Source of the DNA: Pseudomonadota bacterium
Lineage (GTDB): Bacteria > Pseudomonadota > Alphaproteobacteria > UBA8366 > JADFVY01
NCBI GenBank assembly: GCA_015222795.1
Contig: JADFVY010000556.1
Coordinates: forward strand, 1-5,922
Direction: 5' to 3'
Length of the DNA stretch: 5,922 bases
Below, piece after piece: positions 1-5,720 of the stretch. A model generated the notes under the pieces. The model had not been told where the DNA came from. It made no database searches and saw only the letters and a list, made by a program, of their open reading frames with translations. Numbering within the stretch: position 1 is the stretch's first letter; every line of letters starts with the position of its first letter. Position numbers and translations under genes: made by a program.

Positions 1-377
1 CGCGCGGCATGGGGGATATGGCCGCCGCCGATCGCGAAGGCATCGCCGTCGCCGCCCACCGCGACCACCGTCAGCTTGTCGTTGGCCACCTTCACGCCGG
101 TCGCCACGGGCAGCACGCGGCCATGCAGGGTGTGGAAGCCATATGTCTCCATGAAGAAGGGGAAGCGCGAGGCGCAGCCGATGCCCGACACGATCACCGC
201 ATCCTTCATCGGCACGGCCAATCGGTTGAACGCGATGGCGACGCCCTCGGCGACGCTGAAATAGCCGCAGCCCGGGCACCATGTGGGCAGTGACGAGGAA
301 CGGTAACTCAGATGCCCGTCGCCGCGCACCTCGTTCAGCTTGTCTTCCAGATAGACGGGTTTAAGCGGTTCGTTCAT
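1..377 (-). CDS. korB: 2-oxoacid:ferredoxin oxidoreductase, beta subunit (KorB type), 3' part outside window
   Basis: This is the thiamine-pyrophosphate- and [4Fe-4S]-binding subunit of a 2-oxoacid:acceptor oxidoreductase, which works with the KorA-type subunit just upstream to convert a 2-oxoacid plus CoA to acyl-CoA, CO2 and two low-potential electrons. The first 125 residues are present. Visible signatures are TWCPGCGY (Cys34, Cys37), GIGCASR (Cys68), HGR at 85-87 and the TPP/Mg motif GGDGDAFAIGGGH (108-120). Cys34, Cys37 and Cys68 match three of the four cluster ligands of this family; the fourth lies beyond the edge. The ATG at 375-377 is preceded by GGGAG (385-389) with a 7-nt spacer, which fixes the start. 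Family beta subunits are usually about 280-350 residues, so roughly 60 percent is missing. Substrate (2-oxoglutarate, pyruvate or another 2-oxoacid) cannot be fixed; the korB name follows the fused alpha partner. Confidence 0.93.
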   Translation of the reverse strand, partial: MNEPLKPVYLEDKLNEVRGDGHLSYRSSSLPTWCPGCGYFSVAEGVAIAFNRLAVPMKDAVIVSGIGCASRFPFFMETYGFHTLHGRVLPVATGVKVANDKLTVVAVGGDGDAFAIGGGHIPHAA

Positions 378-405
378 GTTTTCGCTCCCATGGGCACCAT
401 CCTCA

Positions 406-2193
406 CTAAGCCGCCCTGTCTCGCGCCAGACGGCGAATTTCGGCGAGGATTTCCTCCACCGGCATCGGCGTGCCGGTCGAACGGGCCAGCTTGGTCACCG
501 GCCGGCCCAACGCGCCGGAGATCAGGTTCGCGAATTGCCCTTCATAGTTCAGCTCGGGAACCAGCACCGTGCCGCAATCGTCCATGAAGGCCTCGATCCG
601 CTCCCTGGGCAAGGGCGACAGCATCACTACCTTCATTGCCGAACAACGGATGCCCTCGTCCTGGGCGGCGAACATGGCTTCGAGTATCTCGCCGAAGGTC
701 GAGCCCCAACCCAGAATGCCGACATCCACCGGCCCCTCGTCGCCAAAGCGCTTGCAGATGGTAAAGTCCGGGTGGCTGAGCGCGGCTTCCAGCTTCAGGT
801 GGCGTTTGGCGTTCATCGTCTGATGATTTTCCGGCCCGTCGCTGGGCTTGCCCATTTGATTGTGCTCCAGGCCGGTCACGGTATGCATGCCGCCGGCGTC
901 ACCGGGCAGGGCGCGCGGGCTGATATGGTCCGGGGAATCGTCGAACCGTGCATAGTCGCCGCCGCCACGACCGGCCGTCATTTTCTTGTTCAGATCCTTG
1001 GCGAAAGGGTTTTTATCGGGCAGCACCACGGTCTCGTAGCGGTTGGAAAGATACAGATCCAGCAGCACGACAACCGGCGTCTGATACTGTTCGGCCATCT
1101 CCAGCGCCTTGCCGGCGGTGCGGTAACAGCCATCCACATTGGTCGGCGCGAGCACAATTCGCCGGGCATCGCCGGCGCCGCCGAATACCGCGAGGTTGAG
1201 GTCGGACTGTTCGGTCTTGGTCGGCATGCCGGTTGACGGACCGCCGCGCTGGCTGACGAACACGACCGACGGCACCTCGCCCATCACGCCCAGCCCCAGC
1301 ATCTCGGCCATCAGCGCCAGGCCGGGGCCGGAGGTCGCCGTCGCGGTGCGCGACCCGGCATACCCCGCGCCGATGGTGGCCCCGATGGCGGAAATTTCAT
1401 CCTCGGTCTGCAGCACCCGCCCGCCATGTTTCGGCAACTCCGCCGCCAGCCGTTCGAGGATCGTGGTCGCCGGCGTGATCGGATAGCCGAAGAAGGTATC
1501 CAGCCCGGCATCGATGCAGCCGCGCACCACCGCGCCGTTGCCAGTCATCATGGTCGCCTTCCCGCCATCGCCGTTGCTGACCGGGGGACCGATGTCGATA
1601 TCGTCCAGCTTGAACACGGCCTTGCCGGCCTCGAACCCGGCGTCGAAGGCGGCGGTGTTCTGTTCGGTAACGGCCTTCGCCTTGGTGCGGAACTTGTCGG
1701 CGATGACCTCGCGAAAAGCAGCGGGGTCAATACCATAGAGCCCCGCCAGATAACCCAGCACCACGATATTGCGCGACCGCGCCGAAGCCGTTGCGCGCTC
1801 CGAAATGCCGCGCACTTGCATGCCGTAGGGCAACTGGCTGGGTTTCACATGGGCGGTTATATGGCCGCCTTCCGGCAATTTGGCGACCGGCGAGGACTCA
1901 TAGATGACGGCGCCGTAATCGCGAACCTCGCCGACATGGGGAATGGCGTAACTGTCGTCCAGTGAGATCAGCACATCGGAGTGGCGCTTCAGCGAATAAG
2001 CCTGCTCGGTTGTGACGCGCACCCGCGAGATACATTTGCCGAAGCCGCGGATTTCCGGCGGGTAGATGTCGAAGGCGATGACCTTGTAACCCATCCGCGC
2101 CATGGCCCGCTTCAGTATATCGCCGGCCGCGATGGTGCCGTCGCCCGCCGAGCCGATGACCGCAAACTGTATGTCGGTGCCGTTCTTGTTCAT
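406..2193 (-). CDS. korA: 2-oxoacid:acceptor oxidoreductase, fused gamma-alpha subunit (KorA type)
   Basis: A 595-residue cytoplasmic subunit of a 2-oxoacid:ferredoxin-type oxidoreductase. Residues 1 to about 195 form the gamma domain with the glycine-rich GSAGDGTIAAGD (14-25). Residues from about 215 form the alpha pyrimidine-binding domain: GNGAVVRG (218-225), the hallmark YPITP (237-241), TEDE (263-266) with the expected activating glutamate, TATSGPG (285-291) and QRGGPSTGMPT (315-325). A later GLEHNQMG (441-448) and a C-terminal transketolase-like domain with GWGSTFGE (495-502) complete the fold. Length fits fused gamma-alpha subunits (about 570-650). It has no ferredoxin (delta) domain, so electrons from the beta-subunit cluster must leave through a partner, plausibly the ferredoxin-bearing protein two genes upstream. 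The ATG follows the preceding TAG with no gap and has GGGAG (2200-2204) six bases before it. 2-Oxoglutarate is the best guess for substrate by analogy with KorAB; pyruvate or another 2-oxoacid is possible. Confidence 0.92.
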   Translation of the reverse strand: MNKNGTDIQFAVIGSAGDGTIAAGDILKRAMARMGYKVIAFDIYPPEIRGFGKCISRVRVTTEQAYSLKRHSDVLISLDDSYAIPHVGEVRDYGAVIYESSPVAKLPEGGHITAHVKPSQLPYGMQVRGISERATASARSRNIVVLGYLAGLYGIDPAAFREVIADKFRTKAKAVTEQNTAAFDAGFEAGKAVFKLDDIDIGPPVSNGDGGKATMMTGNGAVVRGCIDAGLDTFFGYPITPATTILERLAAELPKHGGRVLQTEDEISAIGATIGAGYAGSRTATATSGPGLALMAEMLGLGVMGEVPSVVFVSQRGGPSTGMPTKTEQSDLNLAVFGGAGDARRIVLAPTNVDGCYRTAGKALEMAEQYQTPVVVLLDLYLSNRYETVVLPDKNPFAKDLNKKMTAGRGGGDYARFDDSPDHISPRALPGDAGGMHTVTGLEHNQMGKPSDGPENHQTMNAKRHLKLEAALSHPDFTICKRFGDEGPVDVGILGWGSTFGEILEAMFAAQDEGIRCSAMKVVMLSPLPRERIEAFMDDCGTVLVPELNYEGQFANLISGALGRPVTKLARSTGTPMPVEEILAEIRRLARDRAA

Positions 2194-3222
2194 CTAATGC
2201 TCCCAGAAGGGCGATGCGAGATGGCCCTTCTTGTCGATGCGAAGGCGCTCGTCCTCCAGCCCCTCGAAGTCCTCGTTGGCGCCGGTAACGTTGCGCGCCG
2301 CCACTTCGCCCATCAGCCGGACATTGTTCCAGCCGTAATAGAACCGGTAGGTATTGTCTTCCGCCGACCAGATCTGGCAGACATCACCGGCCGCCCAGAT
2401 GTTTTCGTCGGTCGTATGCAGCATCGGATCGACCAGCAGGCCGCGCTCGATATCGACGCCGGATCCCAGCATGAATTCGGCGGTAGGGGCTAGTCCATAG
2501 GACGGCATTACCACGTCGCCCAGGACTTCGCCGCCATCCTCGAAAACCACACGGCGAGCGGGTTTTCCGGGCTCGCCTTGCTCCACCGCGACGGGGCGAA
2601 CGCCATCGATGACCTCGATGCCCATATTTTCCAGCGACTTGATGAAACCGCCGCGCTCGTCGTCATGGATATTGTGAGGCCAGAAGGTATATTCGTTGGT
2701 CAGCAGGATGACCCGATAGCCTGTATCGATCAGGGTGCGGGCCAGGTCCAGCCCGATCATGTCGCCGCCCAGCATGATCATCGCGCCGCCCGCGGGCAAT
2801 GCCTTGTAAGTGGAAATGGCGGCCTCGAACGAGTTGAACCCGCTCATCAGACCGCGATAGTCGCTGAGGTCCTCGGGCAGATAACCCTGCCCGCCGGCGC
2901 AAACCAGCAGCCGGTCGTAATGCATGACCTCGTTATGGGCGAAGGCAATCGCGCGGTTGCGGCCATCGACATCGGTAACGCGGCTGTTGCGGCGGAGCGT
3001 TATGCCGTTGTCGTCGTAATAAGACAGGGGATGCACCAGAATTTCCCGCCAATCATAGCAGCCGCGGAAAACCCGGGGCAGATCGTAGCGGTTATAGAAG
3101 GGCAGGCTGCCCATCGTGATGATGGTGATGCGGCAATCGGGGTCGCGCTCGCGCAGCGTGATCGCCGCGCCGTTGCCCGCGCTGCCGTTGCCGATGATGA
3201 CATTATGGATCGCTTCGCCCAT
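2194..3222 (-). CDS. FAD-dependent pyridine-nucleotide-type oxidoreductase
   Basis: A 342-residue protein of the pyridine nucleotide-disulfide oxidoreductase fold, closest in style to NADH:rubredoxin/ferredoxin or nitrite reductase flavoprotein domains. The N-terminal FAD motif is IIGNGSAGNGA (9-19). The second Rossmann motif reads MLGGDMIGLDLA (150-161), and the FAD-closing motif is ENIWAAGDVC (273-282). There is no CxxxxC redox pair, so it is not a thioredoxin-reductase or lipoamide-dehydrogenase type. In the second motif the middle glycine of GxGxxG is Asp154 and the usual following Glu is Asp159, which may weaken or alter NAD(P)H binding. The start was placed at the ATG 3220-3222, two bases after the preceding stop, because the FAD motif should sit about ten residues in; an in-frame ATG at 3310-3312 would add 30 unrelated residues lying over the upstream gene. 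Its place inside the operon suggests it passes electrons between NAD(P)H, the ferredoxin domain and the Kor core, but its role is unknown. Confidence 0.85.
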   Translation of the reverse strand: MGEAIHNVIIGNGSAGNGAAITLRERDPDCRITIITMGSLPFYNRYDLPRVFRGCYDWREILVHPLSYYDDNGITLRRNSRVTDVDGRNRAIAFAHNEVMHYDRLLVCAGGQGYLPEDLSDYRGLMSGFNSFEAAISTYKALPAGGAMIMLGGDMIGLDLARTLIDTGYRVILLTNEYTFWPHNIHDDERGGFIKSLENMGIEVIDGVRPVAVEQGEPGKPARRVVFEDGGEVLGDVVMPSYGLAPTAEFMLGSGVDIERGLLVDPMLHTTDENIWAAGDVCQIWSAEDNTYRFYYGWNNVRLMGEVAARNVTGANEDFEGLEDERLRIDKKGHLASPFWEH

Positions 3223-3224
3223 GT

Positions 3225-5048
3225 TCACAAATCCCGTGTGACGAATTCGTTGCGGGTGATGGAGATGCATTTGGTCGGGCAGACCATGAAACAGGCGCCG
3301 CAGCGGATGCATTCGTTATTATCTATCCAGATCGCCCCGACCTCGTCCCACTGCCGGGTTTCCCGCAATTCGCCATAGGTTCCGTCCTTGCGGATTTCCA
3401 CGCCCTCGACCAGCTTGATGCAGTTCTTCGGCGCAACCTCGATGCAGGCGCGGCAATAGATGCAGTTGTCGACGTCGATCTGATATTTCAGGTTACACAG
3501 GTAACATCGCTTCGACTCGGTTTCGGACAGCTCCTCGCCATAACCGGTTTCCACCTCACAGGTCAGCTTTGTGGTCCGCTTGGCCAGGGGTGCCGTCGGC
3601 ATATGCTGGCCTTCGATAAAATCGAATGCGCGTTCGCGCAGCGGGCCGGCAACGGGCTCGATTCGCACCATCTGACGGCGGCGCCGATGACCCATCAGCC
3701 AGTGATCGATGCCGCCCGCGATATGGCGGCCGTTTCCGATGGCCTCGATGATGGTGGTCGGGCCGGAAACGAAGTCGCCGGCGGCGAAGATGCCCTTTAT
3801 CGATGTCTTGCCGGCCTCGCCGACCTTGACGCTGCCCCAGCGGTCCAGTTCCAGCTTCACGTCCAGATAATCGTTGACCGTGCGCTGGCCGATGGCGATC
3901 AGCAATGTGTCGCAAGGTTCGGTGAATTCGGAACCCTCGATCTCGATGGCCTGGCGGCGGCCGTTATCGCGCCAACCGCCCAGGCGGTTTTGCACGAATT
4001 CCACCCCGTGCAGGGCGCCGTTCTCGTCGGCCAGCAGTTCCACCGGCGAACGCAGGCCCTTGATCCTGATCCCCTCGCGCTTGGACTCGAATATTTCGTC
4101 CTTGGCGACGGGGATATATTCTTCGGCCGTGCGGATATGAATAGTGACTTCCTCCGCGCCCAGCCGTTTGGCGACACGCGCGCAATCCAGCGCGGTAAAG
4201 CCGGCGCCGACCACGGCAACCCGCTTGCCGACCTTTTTCTTCTCGCCGCGATGCAACTCCATCAGGAAATTGAGTCCGTACTCGACGCCCTTGATCGAGG
4301 TTGGATCGTCCCTGCCCGCGCCCGTCTTCAAGGGCAGCCTCACCGGCGCCATGCTGCCGGTGGTCAGCAATACGGCATCGTAATCCTTGCGCAGCCGCGC
4401 CAGGGGCGTCTGGCCTGCCTCGTTTCCGATCTCGACGCCGGTGCGCAACTCCACGCCCAGCCGCAACGCGTTATGCAGTTCCACATGCAGAACGTCGCGC
4501 GGCAGGCGGAAGGACGGTATGCCATAGCGCAGCATGCCGCCCGGGTCGCGCTCGCGCTCGAAGATGGTCACGTCATGGCCCAGCAACGAGAGATCATGCG
4601 CCGCCGCCACGCCGGCCGGGCCGGCGCCGACAACCGCAACCCGCTTGCCGGACGGCGTATAAAGACTTTCGGTAATGCGGTGGCCGACATGCTTCAGGTC
4701 GCTGGCCGACCGCTTCAGATGGCAGATGTTGACAGGGGCACCATTACCCGGCTGGCCATGGCGGCAGACATCCTCGCAAGGGCGCGAACAAATGCGGCCC
4801 AGCACGCCGGGCAGCACGTTGGCCTCGCGATTGATTTCGTAAGCGCGGCCGTAATCCTGTTCCATGATCGCCTGGATATAGGCGGGGATGTTGGTCGAGG
4901 CCGGACAGGCGGACTGGCAGGGGATATTCTCGCGAACCCAGCCGACATCGCGCGGATCGTCGGAATACCAGACCCCGTCCTCGCCGGGCGTGGGCGCGGG
5001 CGCGGGACGTTTCGCGCCGGCCTTTTTCGCTTTCCGGCGTTCAGACAT
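3225..5048 (-). CDS. GltD/NfnB-like NAD(P)-dependent FAD oxidoreductase fused to a C-terminal ferredoxin domain (KorC-like)
   Basis: A 607-residue flavo-iron-sulfur protein. Residues 1-25 are a basic Pro/Ala/Lys-rich tail. Residues 40-112 resemble the GltD N-terminal Fe-S domain: CQSACP (44-49), ICSRPCEDVC (86-95), Cys109. FAD-binding VVGAGPAG is at 139-146, followed by GGMLRYGIPSFRLP (170-183). The NAD(P) motif is VVGAGFTALDCAR (279-291), and the FAD-closing FAAGDFVSGPTT is at 421-432. From 510 there is a CxxC (515, 518), then a ferredoxin domain: CIYCRACIEVAP (529-540) and the complete CIRCGACFMVCP (580-591). In the first motif the fourth cysteine is Ala539. The combination matches proteins that transfer electrons between 2-oxoacid oxidoreductases and NAD(P), such as the third subunit of the Azoarcus 2-oxoglutarate:NADP+ enzyme (from memory). 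The start is the ATG at 5046-5048, overlapping the hemerythrin stop by 8 nt; an upstream in-frame ATG (5216) would add 56 residues that are only the shadow of the hemerythrin gene. The Shine-Dalgarno sequence is weak (GGGA), consistent with translational coupling. Confidence 0.9.
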   Translation of the reverse strand: MSERRKAKKAGAKRPAPAPTPGEDGVWYSDDPRDVGWVRENIPCQSACPASTNIPAYIQAIMEQDYGRAYEINREANVLPGVLGRICSRPCEDVCRHGQPGNGAPVNICHLKRSASDLKHVGHRITESLYTPSGKRVAVVGAGPAGVAAAHDLSLLGHDVTIFERERDPGGMLRYGIPSFRLPRDVLHVELHNALRLGVELRTGVEIGNEAGQTPLARLRKDYDAVLLTTGSMAPVRLPLKTGAGRDDPTSIKGVEYGLNFLMELHRGEKKKVGKRVAVVGAGFTALDCARVAKRLGAEEVTIHIRTAEEYIPVAKDEIFESKREGIRIKGLRSPVELLADENGALHGVEFVQNRLGGWRDNGRRQAIEIEGSEFTEPCDTLLIAIGQRTVNDYLDVKLELDRWGSVKVGEAGKTSIKGIFAAGDFVSGPTTIIEAIGNGRHIAGGIDHWLMGHRRRRQMVRIEPVAGPLRERAFDFIEGQHMPTAPLAKRTTKLTCEVETGYGEELSETESKRCYLCNLKYQIDVDNCIYCRACIEVAPKNCIKLVEGVEIRKDGTYGELRETRQWDEVGAIWIDNNECIRCGACFMVCPTKCISITRNEFVTRDL

Positions 5049-5613
5049 CGGCGTTTCCCGGCGCCAGCGCGGCCAGGCGGTCGATATCGTCGCGCAGCGC
5101 CTGGAAATAATCGGCGACGACCTCACCGAACAGCGGATCGTCCCTGTCGCCCAGTTTTGCGTCGATTTCGGCCCAGTCGTCTTGCGACAGAACCTGCCGG
5201 GCCGCCGGGAAGACATGCAGTTCCTCGCGCGCGATGTGATGGCGGTAGCGTTGGATGAAATCGCGGGTCAGATTATGCACCTGCTCGCGATTCACGGGTT
5301 CCTCGGCCCGGGCGCGCTCAATCAACGCCGAAAGGGACAGGGTCATTTCAGCCAGACTACGGTGCTCCTCCTCCAGATCGCCGACTTCCGCGGCGAGCGC
5401 GGGGTCCCGGCCACGCAGAAGCCTGTAAACGAGATCTTCCTTGGGATGGTGAACCGCGTCGGGATATTCCATGCAATATTGCAGCATGGCCCCGATCGTA
5501 TCGTAATCGGCGGCCTCGCCGGCCGCGAACAATCCCAGCTGCCGGTCAAGAAGATCCAGCAACCTCGACATATCGGCATGCTCCTTGTGGAGCCGGTTCA
5601 GCACTTCCGGCAC
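5041..5613 (-). CDS. Hemerythrin HHE-domain protein
   Basis: A 190-residue predicted four-helix protein with the iron-ligand pattern of bacterial hemerythrins (numbered from the start chosen here): LHKEH (8-12, ligand probably His12), HHPKE (55-59, HxxxE), EEEHR (His84), and HHIAREE (125-131, HxxxE with His126 and Glu130). The set is complete for a non-heme di-iron site that can bind O2 or be oxidised by it. No signal peptide or membrane segment is seen, so it is cytoplasmic. There is no DNA-binding or signalling domain. As first gene of an operon for oxygen-sensitive Fe-S enzymes it could sense, buffer or scavenge O2 or NO, or help Fe-S repair; this is inference. The start chosen is GTG 5611-5613, because it has an AAGGCGG-like ribosome site and gives the usual short lead to LHKEH. 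An in-frame GTG at 5632-5634 would add seven residues but has no ribosome site. Confidence 0.85.
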   Translation of the reverse strand: MPEVLNRLHKEHADMSRLLDLLDRQLGLFAAGEAADYDTIGAMLQYCMEYPDAVHHPKEDLVYRLLRGRDPALAAEVGDLEEEHRSLAEMTLSLSALIERARAEEPVNREQVHNLTRDFIQRYRHHIAREELHVFPAARQVLSQDDWAEIDAKLGDRDDPLFGEVVADYFQALRDDIDRLAALAPGNADV

Positions 5614-5618
5614 GGTTT

Positions 5619-5625
5619 CCGCCTT
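5619..5625 (-). promoter_or_regulatory. Ribosome binding site for the hemerythrin gene
   Basis: The minus strand reads AAGGCGG, one mismatch from AAGGAGG, five bases before GTG 5611-5613. The alternative GTG 21 bases upstream has no purine-rich site ahead of it, so this element decides the start call. Confidence 0.5.
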
Positions 5626-5651
5626 TCCGCCCACACTATACGATGCCGGAA

Positions 5652-5657
5652 AGTGTA
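5652..5657 (-). promoter_or_regulatory. Possible -10 element of the operon promoter
   Basis: The minus strand reads TACACT, four of six matches to TATAAT with the key first TA and last T kept. It predicts transcription starting near 5645. That would put the upstream palindrome at -41.5 and leave about 31 bases of leader before the GTG at 5613. There is no good -35 hexamer, as expected of an activator-dependent promoter. The start site itself is inferred. Confidence 0.45.
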
Positions 5658-5679
5658 GACCACAGAGGTTTACAACAAA

Positions 5680-5693
5680 TTGACCTGCGTCAA
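5680..5693 (-). promoter_or_regulatory. FNR/FixK/Dnr-family operator (TTGAC-N4-GTCAA)
   Basis: TTGACCTGCGTCAA is a perfect inverted repeat with 5-bp arms and a 4-bp spacer. It fits the consensus TTGAY-N4-RTCAA of the CRP/FNR superfamily members FNR, FixK, Dnr and NnrR, which respond to low oxygen or nitrogen oxides. It lies 66 bases upstream of the chosen hemerythrin start and is centred 32 bp upstream of the centre of the -10-like TACACT, the spacing of class II activated promoters. It is also 27 bases before the plus-strand ATG at 5721; there it is too close to serve as a class II activator site and would more likely block transcription. Which family member binds cannot be told from the site alone. 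Confidence 0.7.
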
Positions 5694-5720
5694 CGATGCA
5701 CCCGCGAAAGAAATGAAACC

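Larger units (their letters stand above)
1..5645 (-). other. Predicted operon: hemerythrin, GltD-ferredoxin fusion, FAD oxidoreductase, korA, korB
   Basis: Five same-strand genes are packed with almost no intergenic DNA. The hemerythrin and the GltD-ferredoxin gene overlap by 8 nt (ATGTCTGA). The next gap is 2 nt (TGA-AC-ATG). The FAD oxidoreductase stop TAG is followed directly by the korA ATG. The korA-korB gap is 28 nt. No terminator-like hairpin with a T tract lies between them. The right boundary is my inferred transcription start; the left end is outside the window. Joint presence of OFOR alpha and beta subunits with an NAD(P)-linked ferredoxin-like flavoprotein argues for one redox module. 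Confidence 0.85.

Noticed and set aside
378..405. Possible terminator or promoter in the korA-korB gap
   Set aside because: The gap is 28 bases, with a ribosome site for korB but no stem-loop and T tract and no promoter-like hexamers.
376..1236. Plus-strand open frame opposite korA
   Set aside because: It is antisense to the well-supported alpha subunit gene, and its protein is low-information with no motif.
2578..3378. Plus-strand open frame opposite the FAD oxidoreductase
   Set aside because: It is a shadow of a gene with three dinucleotide-binding motifs and has no features of its own.
5049..5216. 56-residue N-terminal extension of the GltD-ferredoxin protein
   Set aside because: The added residues are an out-of-frame reading of the hemerythrin gene. 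The ATG at 5048 gives the normal distance to the Fe-S domain.
3603..5258. Long plus-strand open frame of 551 codons opposite the GltD-ferredoxin and hemerythrin genes
   Set aside because: It lies antisense to two genes with clear cofactor motifs. Its translation has no recognisable domain and the composition expected of a GC-rich shadow frame.
5623..5653. CTTTCCG-N17-CGGAAAG inverted repeat around the predicted transcription start
   Set aside because: Seven-base arms with a 17-base loop can arise by chance in GC-rich DNA, and half lies upstream of the predicted start, so it would not form in the transcript. No known operator fits.
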